This document shows positions 42,346 to 53,799 of a DNA stretch of 64,000 nucleotides, in pieces. The position numbers and the translations under genes were made by a program. This DNA comes from Micrasema longulum (lineage: Eukaryota; Arthropoda; Insecta; Trichoptera; Brachycentridae). Numbering within the stretch: the stretch's first letter is position 1; every line of letters begins with the position of its first letter. The stretch spans positions 124,001 through 188,000 of the forward strand of contig JAGVSM010001315.1 of assembly GCA_022494885.1 (NCBI GenBank), written 5' to 3'. The notes beneath the pieces are model-generated. The model saw only the letters and a program-made list of their open reading frames with translations, was not told the origin of the DNA and searched no databases.

Positions 42346-42796
42346 ACGTGAATAAATGGTGGCTGTATAATAAAGTGGGCGAATCATAATACCAGATCTC
42401 ACAGTTCTAGAGTTTTTGCGGTTGCATATCGTTTATAAATTAAAACATATTATCACCTTGAATCATGGTGAGAAAAGAAATATTAATCTTTGGCTGATGT
42501 TACTAAAATGTATTACTTTGTATAATCTTCTTGTGTATTATATTTAAAGCGTGATTTGAGATTTTGAAGGGCATTGGTATTAGGTTTCAAGCCAATTCTG
42601 TGTGGGTCATTCCCACAACGCTTCAGGGATAGATATAACAATTTCTGGAAGGATTTAGTTACAATATGTCGAAATATGGATAAAAATAAATGAATAACAA
42701 AAAAAAATACCAAACAACGTTTTACATGCTGAATTATTTTATACTAAGAATACCCAAGTTTTAACTGATTTTTTTCTCAGGTAAAATAGAAGTAAC
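42346..42796. other. no recognised feature
   Basis: A minus frame ending at 42513 contains KRCGNDPHRIGLKPNTNALQ, a non-AT-driven stretch, but I recognise no family and see no match elsewhere. Confidence 0.4.
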
Positions 42797-43195
42797 AACA
42801 ACAACAACAACAACAACAACAAACCATCACGCCGTTTCCCCGTAGGGGTAGGCAGAGAGAATAGAACGCCATAACACTCTATCTTGGCATACAGACCTCG
42901 CTTCCTCTACATTCATACATCTTCTTATGCACGCACGCCGATTATTCCTACTTTTGACATGTCCATCTTCAAGTATTTGATGGACTTGATCGTGCCATGT
43001 CTTTCTCGGTCTTCCTCGTTTTCTGCATCCATCAACATTTGCATCGTAGATCCTTTTAGTCGTTCTTTCGCTGTCCATTCGCTCTACATGTCCAAACCAA
43101 CGCAGCACCCCTTTCTTGATTCTGTCAATAATGCATGTCTCAGCCTTACACACTTCACAGATCTCGACATTTGTGCACCTATCATACATAATATT
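42797..43195 (-). mobile_element. LINE-W 3' end with (TTG)n tail
   Basis: A 120-codon minus frame (43189-42827) reads MYDRCTNVEICEVCKAETCI, IDRIKKGVLRWFGHVERMDS, RKRGRPRKTWHDQVHQILED, RRCMNVEEARSVCQ, LWRSILSAYPYGETA. It is about as long as the homologous part at 52.8-53.3 kb and has no stops. After the stop codon the minus strand reads GATGG then a (TTG)n run of about 27 bp, against (TTAG)n in the other copy. The 5' truncation point is near ATGTATGATAGG. Confidence 0.8.
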
Positions 43196-43257
43196 TCAAT
43201 TTTATAAACACTAGATAGACTTTGTTTTTACAAAAATGAAAAAAAAATAAAGAATTA

Positions 43258-43350
43258 AAGTTTAGGCATTTACAGAGCTGATGACCTGTCATTGTCTAGA
43301 TTATTACAGTACACACTATGCAACATTCACCATTCCATTTAAATTGAAAA
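43258..43350 (+). mobile_element. FB-F fragment
   Basis: TTTAGGCATTTACAGAGCTG, ATGACCTGTCATTGTCTAG, CACACTATGCAACATTCACC, ATTCCATTTAAA. Confidence 0.6.
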
Positions 43351-44214
43351 ATACGCCATTTTAAGTTATTTAATATGTTACAAACATTTTCCTATAAAAA
43401 ATGATTTTTATATTCCCAAACTAGTTTACGAATTCATGGTTTCGGAAATACATTAAAAAAAATTCACTGAAAGTACTTTAATAGGTGAGCAATCTTTGCT
43501 AGTTGCCTCTAAACTTTTTCATATAAAAGTGTTAATTTTTTTCGAAACCTTTTATTGAAATTATAAGACTTTGGTGGAATAGATGACTAAAAAAGTAATA
43601 CACTTTTCCAGTTGGAATCCACTTAAAAACAGCCTATTTTTTATCCAGATGAAATTAGTAATTCTTATAATATTATTATTTAAGTTAAATTATTTTTTCT
43701 TGTTTTGTTAAAATAAATTTTTAAAACACACCTGAAATAGTCATTTCACTTCCCACTTTCTTGAGATGAGATTATTTACAGAAATGTTATTGGTTAAAAG
43801 TATTTTAAGATTTGACGTACATGAACTCCATATAAAGTTAAGAGATTAAGCTCGTAAATCATACGCGATATGTTTAATTCTGTAAGTAATTCCAATTCTA
43901 AATAAAATAACGATAAATATTGATAAACGTAACTCAAGAGTCGTGAACGACGATTTCCTGGCCATATCTCCGTTGTTCATCTAAAAACATGTCGATTTCC
44001 TATTTCGAATTCAAAGCTGTTCAAAGCTTTGTCCAAGTATGTTACGTTCAGAATTTTTAAACGTTAGCTCATTCCTAGAACTAGCTTAGCTAGGAGTCAT
44101 GTTGCACGTATTCTAACGACGAAAAAGTCGTCAGTGAATTTTAAAATTACAGAAAAGAAAATCGTAATAGAGCCTAATTTTTACTAGTTTAATCTGCATT
44201 TTTATAATACGTAA
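43351..44214. other. no recognised feature
   Basis: AT-rich; 43900-44110 is closer to even composition but unmatched. Confidence 0.45.
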
Positions 44215-45028
44215 CCATAGAATTAAGAATAGTCCAGAAGGAGCGTAGTATCATATTTGAAAAAATCGGTCGGTGTTCAAAAATCCCATCACTTAGCCCC
44301 ACTTTCGCCGCGCGCATTCACGAAGTCGCCGCGTAATGTTGCCAGATGAAAAAAAATATAATCATAACACAATTGTAAGGTAAAAAAAGGCAATTTATCA
44401 ATTTCACTAAAATTTTGTTGTGGACGCGGAAACATTGATTGACACAACAGAGTAGATAAGTAGATGGTCATTTAATAAGAGTAATTGAATTAAGGAACTT
44501 TGAACTTAAAATATAAAACATTTTTTTTTTTACATAAAACGGATATTTTAAAATCAAGTTAAATAATATTCGTTGTTTTAAAGATGATGTCGGTCAAATG
44601 TCTACCACGGCGTTGTTAAATCCGAGGTCCAATTTTCATTAGTTCTCTCTTTAAATGAGCAAAGTAGGGTAAAAAAAATTACTACCCTGGCAACACTAAC
44701 GAAATGTCTATTTTGTTTTCTTCGACAATCTGACAGATAGAAAAATAATTCAATTTTAAGTAATACATTTGCTACTTACACGTGTATTTGCTAATTACAT
44801 ATAAAATGTGATCGCATCCTGTTTCTTAAAGATCCCATCAGTATTTCTACACTTCAAAAGGAAATAACACGGCATAGTTGAATTCAAATCGGGAGTTGCA
44901 CACTGAGCGACGTCTACAAAGAAACTAATGGGCTAAAACGTAAAACTACTCTTTTAAGAGTAGTTTAGTCGCCTTCTATTTGATATTCTTAATTCTTAAC
45001 GGTTTCGTTTGATGCCCTGACTATTCTA
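44215..45028 (-). mobile_element. Non-autonomous TIR DNA transposon, copy B of the 800-bp family
   Basis: Starts CCATAGAATTAAGAATAGTC and corresponds along its whole length to the complement of 3024-3823 (shared GCGCATTCACGAAGTCGCC, CATAACACAATTGTAAGGT, CAGAGTAGATAAGTAGATGG, ACTACCCTGGCAACACTAAC, ATAACACGGCATAGTTGAAT). The far end is damaged (TAGAATAGTCAGGG complemented). Confidence 0.7.
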
Positions 45029-46074
45029 CAACAAATACCTTTTAATCTTCTTTCACGTAAACTCGTAATAAATAATGAATTTCTGTTCCTCGGTCATCAT
45101 AATACTACTCATGGTTTCCGGGCGGTTTACCCAGAATGATCAGACTGGTGAACGAAAATCAGGATCAGTATTATTTTGGGCACAAATTAAATTAATTTCA
45201 ATAAATTCCTTGCATCTGGATCCCAAAATGTCAGTCTTTTACATATATTTATTTGCTTTTTCTTTTATTTATTTTGTTATGTTATTGTTTATATTGGAGG
45301 TAAATTTTGTTATACTGTTAGATAGGCGCCGTGTCGAAGTTAGTTAGATGGCTAGCTGTCAAATAAAATAAATATTTTTGTTTACTTGGTCCAAGTTTTG
45401 TATTGCATTTTTCATACCTTGTTTTCGTATATTCTATTTTCCATTTGCTGACAAGCCTCGAAAATAGTAGCTTAGCCGGTTATTCCTTTTTTAAAAAAGT
45501 TTTTAGTGTACTTCGTCTGTAAACGTGTTGAAATAAAAATAGAGCTATCAAAATTTAATAAAACCCAGACAACTTTTATGTTAAAAAAAACATACGTTGA
45601 TTTTTTACGCTATTATTCTTTTTAAATATATATAATTGGATATTTTATTTTTATTTTAGATTATCTTTATTGAAAATAGGTTATATTCCAAATTCAAAGG
45701 GCCTTTATCTCGCGTTAAGTTGAGAAAAAAAGTTTTTTGAGTTGCCTATTTTTTCCTTGCTTATTATGTACAAGGCCTATATTAAATGCAAAAGGTATGC
45801 TCCTTCTAATTACTCTAACTATAGTGTGAGGATCTGGTGGTGAAAACTCATACAGGAGAAGCCGGACTATTGACAGGCATCAACAGGCCTTCCGTCCCAC
45901 TTTAAGAGCGTTCGGCATTTTGTGTCCAATTTTTATTTATTTCAAAAATCACCTTTATTATGAATAAATGTTAAAAAACGCCCAAAAGTGATGATGTTGC
46001 TTTTAAGTTTTCTTTTTGTTTTTGATGAATTAAAAAAAATGACAAATTTAAAAGTAAAACATTTTTAACAAATT
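45029..46074. other. no recognised feature
   Basis: A 90-codon plus frame (45075-45347) starts with a hydrophobic run (SSVIIILLMVSG) and has a second one near its end, but the composition is ordinary AT-rich translation. Nothing else supported. Confidence 0.4.
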
Positions 46075-46345
46075 ACAACAGGGATGGAGAATCAAATGGA
46101 AGAACTGAAGAAACATGGATGTTCAAACATAGGCAAAATGGTGAATGTTACACAGTGTGTAAAGTGGCCACTTAAATCAGCCAATGTTAGGTCATAAGCC
46201 CTGTAAATGCCTAGACGTCCATATTCCCTTATTTAAGGTATTCTCTATCACTGTTGAAATTTGTTCATCTTAATGACCCCCGAGGGGGTGAAATTCAGTC
46301 TTTTGTCTACGAACATTTGGACTAACTCAAATATTGTAATAAAAC
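46075..46345 (-). mobile_element. FB-F foldback element, right half
   Basis: Minus-strand core TGTTACACAGTGTGTAAAGT, GGCCACTTAAATCAGCCAAT, GTCATAAGCCCTGTAAATGC, then the inverted end AGTCTTTTGTCTACGAACAT, TTGGACTAACTCAAATATTG. Confidence 0.75.
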
Positions 46346-46950
46346 GTTTTTGATTAGCTAGAAAAATATTGTGTGTTGAAAACATTATACAATAATTTAA
46401 ACTTGAAAACGTTTGCCTAGTACCTAATATCTGAAATGCCAGATATGATTTATATTTACTAAAATGTCTTAAGAAAACATACATAGGTTTGAGAAGACGC
46501 TAATTTTTGTAAAAACACATCAATCAGTAAAATAGTCGTACGACTGCAAATAGATCGTGCGCAAAAGCTCTCTTGCCTTTCCTTTCCTTTAGAACGGAAA
46601 CCACCGCCACCGGTCGGCGGGTGATAATAAATATTCCTTAGCTGACTTGTTTTGGCATCGCGTTGTCCGATCGCATTAAAGTGAGTTTTGACAGAAGCAA
46701 GGTACAAGCTTGATTTTTATAGTTAATGGTTCATTTGCGTTATGCTCGGTTCACGAAACAATCCTTTGTTGAAAAGACTGATCGGGTTACTTTGAATGGA
46801 CCATACCAAATTAATAATGGATCATTTTTCCCTCATTTCCGTCATATATGTGGGTTATTAAGTATGAAATGTCCAATTTCCTTAGGGAATAAATTTGACC
46901 ATTAACTGTGACATTTGTTAAAAGTTCAATTTTTAACGTCATTAATCCAA
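46346..46950. other. no recognised feature
   Basis: 46540-46720 is GC-richer (ACCACCGCCACCGGTCGGCG) but single-copy here and without a known frame. Confidence 0.4.
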
Positions 46951-47651
46951 ACTAACATTATAAATGCAAAAGTCGATTTGTTTGTTTGTGTTTTCTTCAC
47001 GTCTCAACGGAGCGTCCGATCAACATTTTTTTGCATATAAATAGCTGGAAAAATGAGAAGTAAAATAAAAATTAGTTTTTTTTATTTAAAAAAAAATCTA
47101 TCAAAAAAATATGTAATATGTCAACCATAAGCAACATTATTTGAAAATGAGTAGACAGTAAGATAAGATGTTAAAAAGAATCAACTTGAAATTTTTTCAA
47201 ATTTAAAAAATTGACTTAATTTATCTCTATGGTAAGGTTGGTTTGCTTTTTGTTTCAATTGATTTTGGATTTATGAACAGAATAACGATACTTTGTCACC
47301 ATAGACTAACGGTGCATCATATTCCTTTAACAGCGATATATGGAAGACCAAGCTACTTTTAATCCCGATAAAATACATGATTTTATCCCGAAAATTGTTA
47401 TTAATAATCAAAAAATATAATAAAAAAATAAAAATATTTGCGTTCCCATGATTTACCCAAGTATTTGATTTGGAGGACCATTTTCAACCAGTAAATAACT
47501 CACTATAATACAGTGGGATTCAAGTTGGGGTAGAGTGGGATTCGAACTACGAACCTTTGATCCGTGGGTCCGAGACACTAGTCACGGGACCACTACCCAA
47601 TCCAATTGATCCCTAATGACACATTAGCAAAGCCACGGGTAAAAGCCAGTA
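46951..47651 (+). mobile_element. Helitron-like relic, interrupted by SINE-4
   Basis: It begins ACTAACATTATAAATGCAAA with AGTCGATTTGTTTGTTTG and has CTTCACGTCTCAACGGAGCG, TCCGATCAACATTT, then AGACCAAGCTACTTTTAATC, CCGATAAAATAC, and ends AGCAAAGCCACGGGTAAAAG, CCAGT. Many insects carry a repeat of this layout whose end is a GC hairpin followed by CTAGT, the Helitron 3' signature; here the final word is CCAGT. Classification rests on that remembered pattern. Confidence 0.5.
47425..47615 (-). mobile_element. SINE-4, full copy
   Basis: Minus strand: TTGGATTGGGTAGTGGTCCC, GTGACTAGTGTCTCGGACCC, ACGGATCAAAGGTTCGTAGT, TCGAATCCCACTCTACCCC (B box), then AGTGAGTTATTTACTGGTTG and AACGCAAATATTTTTATTT. It sits inside the Helitron-like relic. 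Confidence 0.8.
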
Positions 47652-48539
47652 ATTTAAATATGAAAATAAACATGAATATTTAGAAATTTATTGGATCAAT
47701 TGTTTATTTGGGTAAACTTGTACATTCATATAAGTCAAACAAATGTAAATACATATGTAATATCGTGGGTGTACAAATAAAATCTTCTAAATTTGATAAA
47801 ACAAAGTTTAAAATGCAGTTTTATGCCATTTTTCAAGCTTTATTAACTGACGAAACCCTTGGAGGTTTAGTTTCAAATTAAGCATGTATAAAAACTCACG
47901 AAAAGGCATTTTTTAATGTTTTCTGGTAAAAACCATTGCTATGAACCAGGTGTTTTTTTTTTAAATATCATTAATTGAAACAATTCAAAGGATCTAAGAT
48001 TGTTTCATGAGCATGTATCATTTCTAAAATATGAATGAGGAAGACCGGAAAAGACTTTTGTTGAGTCAAACGTTCAAATTGATTTTTCTGAGTACAGGCA
48101 AAAATGCATTTATTTATTAACGACCGTAGCCAATTTGTACATAGTTCAACAGCTTGTCTACATGCATTTGAGGACATAAGTCTCCTTGGCGGTGCTCACA
48201 CACACGGAAAAGTTGCTCGTTGCCGAACGAGAAAAACTGCGCGAAAGAGCTCTCTGTACTTTGGTAGCTTTAGCATCTTTGTACTGAAAGAAGGTAATCC
48301 CGAAGTACGTGATATTTTTTTCATTGGATTGGCAAAAGAAGGAAGTGAATTTTTCGCTGACTGGGATTAAATTGATTGCATATAATCAATTCGTCGAAAT
48401 GATTACGAAACGTATTAAAAGCTGTAACATTATTTTTGAAAGCTACTAGATCTTTTATCCGACAGGACCTATAACAGGGCCACAAATAATAGCAAGAAGC
48501 TCCATTCAGTAATCATAGAGTAGAAGAAAGGGACAGGAC
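47652..48539. other. no recognised feature
   Basis: Frames on both strands overlap at 47971-48370. The plus frame (88 codons) contains AHTHGKVARCRTRKTARKSS; no known pattern on either strand. Confidence 0.4.
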
Positions 48540-48800
48540 ACCGCCAATAACGGAAGAACGCTTTCTTTTTAAGTGGAAATTAGCGGATCGTCGCTGGACT
48601 TCCAGATCCAAAAGGGACAAGTCCGTTAAAACCGGGAGTGGATCCATCTACTACTGTTCGTTGGCAGTTTATGTCAGAACTATGGGACGCGAACCTGACT
48701 AGGAAGGATGCGCAGGAGCTGGCAGCCGATAGAAATGCATCCAGGTTATTTGTGGACACCATATGCTCCAGGTAAGGAGCGGACATAAATTGATGATGAT
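48540..48800 (+). mobile_element. LINE C-terminal fragment (LINE-V)
   Basis: RPKPGVDPSTTVRWQFMSEL-like frame followed by WDANLTRKDAQELAADRNAS, RLFVDTICSR, stop, then TTGATGATGATG. The pattern W...L......R..A.ELA.DR...R.FV...C is a LINE terminal region. Homologous to 8588-8862 and 51690-51770. Confidence 0.6.
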
Positions 48801-48817
48801 GTTTTTATAATTATGTC

Positions 48818-48975
48818 TCGACATGCTTAAAACGAAATCTGTGCTAAATTGGGACTTACAGATGAGTACAAAAATTAAATAATTGGACTGTAAAAGAGTT
48901 GACACGAAATCCGTGGTAAGTCGGGACTTACAGATGAGTTAAAAAATAAAATAATTGAACTGAAAAACAATTGAC
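48818..48975 (+). repeat. tandem duplication of about 75 bp
   Basis: Unit 1 carries ACGAAATCTGTGCTAAATTG, GGACTTACAGATGAGT, AATAATTGGACTG; unit 2 carries ACGAAATCCGTGGTAAGTCG, GGACTTACAGATGAGT, AATAATTGAACTG. It starts directly behind the LINE-V fragment. Confidence 0.75.
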
Positions 48976-49630
48976 ATGAATAAACAGATAAGATAAATTA
49001 TTATTTATTACTTATTAGTAATGACAAGAGAAGGGAATGAAGAAATAATTATGGAAAATATTGAAACGTATGGGGTTTAACTTGGACGTATAATATATTT
49101 ACCGAAACTTGTCAAGTGCGAGTGCAAAACATAAGCAGAATGGAGAGTATTACGAGATCTTTAAATAGCTAGACTTCTTAATAATTTAATCATTTCAGTT
49201 GAAATAACAGCCATTTTTATGTTAATAAATAAACATCACCAATAAAAGCACGAAATAAACTAAGAATAATAAGAAATATACGAGGAAAAATAAATGTTCA
49301 AACACAAATGCTGCACTTATTATTCACACGAAATTCACTCGAAAAAAAACAATAATTCATTTATAACGAGCTTTTCTGAAAGCTCTGTGCTGATCAAAAT
49401 AAAATATTCAGAAATGCAAAACGGTTTCTTTATATTTGACACGTTGTTTACGCGAAAAATATATTTATGTGCTGTATACCCCAGCACCTTTCGAAATGAG
49501 TTACAGAAGCGTGGTTATTTTTCAAAATATAAACTTGCTTATCCAAATACTCGAATGTCGGTACCTTTTTATATAAGTTAAGAAAAATCATATAATTTTG
49601 AAACTAATTCAAACTAATTTTATTTATCAA
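48976..49630. other. no recognised feature
   Basis: AT-rich; the 95-codon plus frame at 49294-49581 has no known pattern. Confidence 0.45.
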
Positions 49631-49895
49631 TCAAACTAATCTAGCGCTTCGGGGCCAGTCCAGGAACAGTTAAAAACTGGTGTGTAAAACCACGTTTACC
49701 AATATTTCACGTCTAATCTGTCCGAGATCGAACCTAGGTTTTCAAGCATGGTAGGCAAACACGCTAATCACTGCAATATGAGGCGGATTTATCTCGACTC
49801 TATTTCCTCATTCAGGATTTTTACCAGTAGTCTTCGAGTCAAAAGTACTCATCCAACATTCTGGTTCTATTTCGTACACAAAACTGTATTTTAAT
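49631..49895 (-). mobile_element. SINE-3, composite copy
   Basis: Minus strand: leader GTGTACGAAATAGAACCAGA, GAGTACTTTTGACTCG, GAGGAAATAGAGTCGAG; head ATCCGCCTCATATTGCAGTG, ATTAGCGTGTTTGCCTACCA, AGGTTCGATCTCGG (B box); body GTGGTTTTACACACCAG, TTCCTGGACTGGCCCCGAAG. Confidence 0.8.
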
Positions 49896-49967
49896 AACAC
49901 TTGAACACAAATAAGTTTTATTAATTGAAAAACATAAAACCATAAATTAACATAAAATCAATTTAAA

Positions 49968-50155
49968 ATCGGGTTGTGGTCCTGTGGCTAGTATCTCGGA
50001 CTCACGGTTCGTTTGTGGTTCGAATCCCACTTTACCCCAACTTGATTACCTTTTTTTAATGGTGAGTTCTTTACAACTCGTTGAAAATGGTCCTCAAAAT
50101 AAATTGTTTGGGTATATATTAAGAACGCAAATATTTCTTTTACAATTAAAAAAAA
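49968..50155 (+). mobile_element. SINE-4, full copy
   Basis: ATCGGGTTGTGGTCCTGTGG, CTAGTATCTCGGACTCACGG, TTTGTGGTTCGAATCCCAC (intact B box), GGTGAGTTCTTTACAACTCG, TTGAAAATGGTCCTC, AAGAACGCAAATATTTC, A-rich end. A second head-like piece (GAGCTGTGGTCCCGTGGTAG) follows at 50171. Confidence 0.8.
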
Positions 50156-51104
50156 TACAAAAACAAATACGAGCTGTGGTCCCGTGGTAGTGTCATAAAC
50201 GAATCACTAGTTTAAAGTTAGATCCCTGTTCTAACGTAAAACGTTTACCTTTTTTTTACCTTTGTTTTTTACGGCTAATGAAGTCTTTTGACGGTAGATG
50301 ATAAAAATACTGTTTTTCTCTAACTATTTGTAGGTTGATTTTTGTAAAGTAAACTAACAGGAACTGTTATTGGCGTAGGTACGACTTCTCAGAATTATTT
50401 GTTCTTGAAGGTTAAATCATTTTTCTGCTGAGGACTGCTGATGCTAGAGTGCAGTGAAGGACGAGATGTATGGCTTTGCTGCAAACCAATCCCCAGGATT
50501 ACAACTGCGAAGAATACGATCTGTCCAATAAAACATGAATTAATTCATGATTGCTAAAACTTCGCGTTTATTTGCGGCAACTCCGTTCACGTGAAGGTGG
50601 CATCATTTTATCTGATTATTTTTAAAATACAGTTTATGGAATGCAAGCTTTCTATCTTAATTCGCGATCTGGTGATTTGTATGGAATGCAATATGAAGCA
50701 GGTAACATCGGTATTTAAAGTATCGCATACTTGCATCTGAGATAAACACAAAATCCCCCTCAACGTTGACAATCGCTTATCTGGGGTCCTGTCGCAGGTA
50801 CGATCTTCGAAGCTAGGAGACAGAAGCATGTTTTGACTTAACAAATGAATTTCTAGGCAGGTATACGTTTTGCGTCATCGGCCCATTGTTTGCAATAGGT
50901 AAACTTTGGCTGGAATTACAAAATGAGAATGGAAATCGCATTGGAATTCTCTAAAAAAATGGCAAAAAATCTGCTGACCCTTCAAGTAAAAGAAATATAA
51001 ATAGTAGACCATTTTTATTTTGTCACAAATATTGTTACAACTTTCAAAAACTATAAAAATATTATCAATTTATTTAATTTAAAACTTCTTAAGTATAAAA
51101 GTAC
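50156..51104. other. no recognised feature
   Basis: 50390-50930 is closer to even base composition but no frame or repeat match supports a call. Confidence 0.45.
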
Positions 51105-51190
51105 ATTCACTTTCGTGGACTTTTTGTTAAAAGCAATATCATCCTGCCAACCAAAATATGGTTCACACATTGTGTTGCGTGTTGTACAGA
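51105..51190 (+). repeat. dispersed repeat H, copy 2
   Basis: GTGGACTTTTTGTTAAAAGC, AATATCATCCTGCCAACC; aligns with 19603-19690. Confidence 0.45.
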
Positions 51191-51689
51191 TGGTGATACA
51201 AAATGTATATTTATGGAATATTTTTTTTTTTTGTACTTTTTAATAATGTACGTATGCTTCCACTTTCTATTATGTTACATACCAAATAAAATCAATGAAT
51301 TTGTTTTCTCAGATAAATATTTTTATTATCATATAATTGTTTTTACTTTATGAGAGAACAATTATGTGGTCTCGTGGAAAAGGGGCACAATGGGGGTTTT
51401 TTGCATTTTTGTGTTTTTACCGCCATTTAAAACTTCATTCAATAACACACAGGAGAAACGGGTACAAGTTGATGTATTCCTCATTTTGACAATAAAAACA
51501 CGATTTTACATTTGGATCTAAATCGATATTTGTATCCTCTTAGCCTACAGTAACAGCAAAAATGGGTAATGTTTTTTTGTTAATGATGTATTCCAAAAGT
51601 TGCTGCGTCCGTTATCTTGTTTTATTTTTCCCACAAAGTAAAACCACTGCACACCAGTAATATTGAGTTCTTAAAAAGTATTTTTCTAT
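51191..51689. other. no recognised feature
   Basis: AT-rich; no match. Confidence 0.45.
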
Positions 51690-51770
51690 TTTAACCCTAG
51701 TGAGCCTTGTGAGAATCATTGTGGGCACCATATGCTCTAACTATAGAGCGGGCATAAAATGGTTACGATA
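51690..51770 (+). mobile_element. LINE-V terminal fragment
   Basis: TTGTGGGCACCATATGCTCT, GAGCGGGCATAAAATGG parallels TTGTGGACACCATATGCTCC, GAGCGGACATAAATTG at 48.75 kb. Confidence 0.5.
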
Positions 51771-51779
51771 AATATAGAA

Positions 51780-51935
51780 AAAGCACGGAAGGTTCCGGGT
51801 TCGATTCCCGGTGAGAACACAAAAATTTAAATGTGATTTTTCTCAAGCCTGGTTGTTCTGTAATGTAATTCACCAATTGTAATTGGGCCTCCTGGCCTGT
51901 TGTAGTGCAAAAAAAATATAAAATGAAATGAAATA
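51780..51935 (+). mobile_element. SINE-2, 5'-truncated
   Basis: GGTTCCGGGTTCGATTCCCG (B box), GTGAGAACACAAAAATTTAA, TTTCTCAAGCCTGGTTGTTC, AATTGGGCCTCCTGGCCTGT, then an A-rich end. Matches 62960-63140. Confidence 0.8.
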
Positions 51936-52816
51936 AAAATAAATATAAAGCTTAAATGTATCTTAGAATAGTGGCCTAAGTGCACTTAGTGCTAATACGA
52001 TTGAAGTACAGGAAAATAATTACCAAGAAATAAGGGCACATGTCGTAAATATATATAAATATGTAATTTTTACAAGCAATGAATAATATGAAACTCATAA
52101 ACAACCCTTGATTGAAGTATATTCCATAATTAAAAATAACAAATGTACCTAATTTATTTTGTAATAATCAAGTAACCAACTAGGCTCTAGGGGCATCAAA
52201 AAGCTTGTGCCACGACTTACAACCAGCATAGAACGGGAAGGCGACTACGTGAAAAAATAACTAACTTATATACACGCAACGTACTATATTTTTTTTCCAA
52301 TATACATTTTTTTGAATACAAAAATTGAGTACTCTTACTTTCTGGATATGCCCCGTACATAAGTAAGTGTGGATAGAGAAATTATAATTAATGATTACCC
52401 TATAGATATGTGTAATCATGAATTATTATACTATCGCCATTTTGTTTTCGCCAGTGCCATGGTCTTGTCTTAAAATGCTGTTACTACCCAACTGTTTTAT
52501 TTGTTAAATTTGCCTTCTTTACTGGGTACGCCTGCGTGGAGTTGATGTTTAAGACGGCTTTTGCAACTCACTCTCTTTGGCTTTGGCTTTGTCCTCGCTG
52601 ATTGACATATGGAGGAAGTGGACAGGTATCGCTACACGACTAGAGTCCGTTCATTATTCACTACTGATGTCCTTTGTGAGTGCATTTCCTGAATGGCTTA
52701 TCTGCGCTGGACGAAGAATCGGACCTAATGGCTCGCACTTAGGCCCCCATTTAGATATATTATTATAATATACGTTTATTCATTCAAACGCCCATCTAGA
52801 TTTTGGATTACATAAG
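51936..52816. other. no recognised feature
   Basis: 52480-52740 is GC-richer and single-copy; a 63-codon frame there has no known pattern. Confidence 0.4.
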
Positions 52817-53326
52817 AGTATTTCTTTATTTCCTAATGTATGGAAGCGAAGCATGGAGTTGGAAAAAAAGGGACGAAAGTAGACTGAATGCTGTTGAAAT
52901 GCGATCCCTCAGGCGAATGTACGGAAAAACAATGTATGATAGGTGCTCTAATGTCGAAATTAGAGCAGAATGCAAGGCTGAGTTAAGCATTATCGACAAA
53001 ATTAAGAAAGGTCTTTTGCGATGGTTCGGTCATGTGGAGCGAATGAATGATGAAAGAACGGCTAAAAAGATTTATGATGCGAATGTGTCTGGTTGTAGAA
53101 GTCGAGGAAGGCCGAGAAAGACATGGCATGATCAAGTACAACAAATTCTTGAAAGTGGTCATGTGAAAAGTCGGAATAATCGACGTGCGTGCATGAGAAG
53201 ATGTATGAATGTGAAGGAAGCAAAGGAAGTGTGCCAGGACAGAGTGGTGTGGCGTTCTATCCTCTCTGCCTACCCCTCTGGGGAAATGGCGTGATGGTTA
53301 GTTAGTTAGTTAGTATTTCTTTATTT
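52817..53326 (+). mobile_element. LINE-W insertion with perfect 15-bp TSD and (TTAG)n tail
   Basis: AGTATTTCTTTATTT occurs at 52817-52831 and again at 53312-53326. Between them is a 480-bp 5'-truncated LINE end. It reads LMYGSEAWSWKKRD, RRMYGKTMYDRCSNVEIRAE, IKKGLLRWFGHVERM, RSRGRPRKTWHDQVQQILES, RRCMNVKEAKEVCQ, WRSILSAYPSGEMA, then a stop, TGG and (TTAG)n. The first residues of the longer frame (from 52803) are flanking DNA. The intact frame and perfect duplication make this one of the youngest insertions here. Clade not settled (RT C-terminal region only). Confidence 0.9.
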
Positions 53327-53424
53327 ATTCTGGTTTTAGAATAATCAGTAGGCTCATAAAATCTGACTGGCGTTCACGTAATGAGGCAAAAATGTATTCA
53401 TTAAACAAGAGGTAATTAGGTTTC

Positions 53425-53785
53425 AATTGATTGCAACAGAGAGGGAAAACATTTTTGAGCAGGGAATATGAGAACTTTTTATCAACAATGTTTTGAGTTT
53501 TCTAAATGCTTGTAAAAAGGCTGGATTTTCTCCCTAGGAAGTTATTTAGATCTTAATTGTTCCAACAAAGAGGAATAATATTTCCGAGAAGGAAATATGG
53601 AAGCCTAAGCATTTACAGGGTTATGACCTGTCATTGGGTGGTTTATGAGGGCACTTTACATACTGTGTAACATACACCATTCTACCTTTGTTCAAATATT
53701 TATGTGAGGTGAAAGAGCTGAAACCTTTATCATGTGGGTGAGATTCATCCGGTTGAACCAATACATTTACTAGGTAACTCCTGAA
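53425..53785 (+). mobile_element. FB-F foldback element plus a leading fragment
   Basis: 53425-53465 is a short core piece; 53485-53785 then starts ATCAACAATGTTTTGAGTTT, CTCCCTAGGAAGTTATTTAG and proceeds through AAGCATTTACAGGGTTATGA, CCTGTCATTGGGTGG, ACATACTGTGTAACATACAC to ACTAGGTAACTCCTGAAA. The right end is missing. Confidence 0.7.
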
Positions 53786-53799
53786 AACAATTGTTTTTT

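Noticed and set aside
45075..45347. 90-codon frame with a signal-like start as a secreted or membrane protein
   Set aside because: Hydrophobic runs are expected from T-rich DNA; no match, no splice or promoter context.
47971..48370. Protein gene on either strand
   Set aside because: Overlapping opposite frames without conserved pattern or supporting context.
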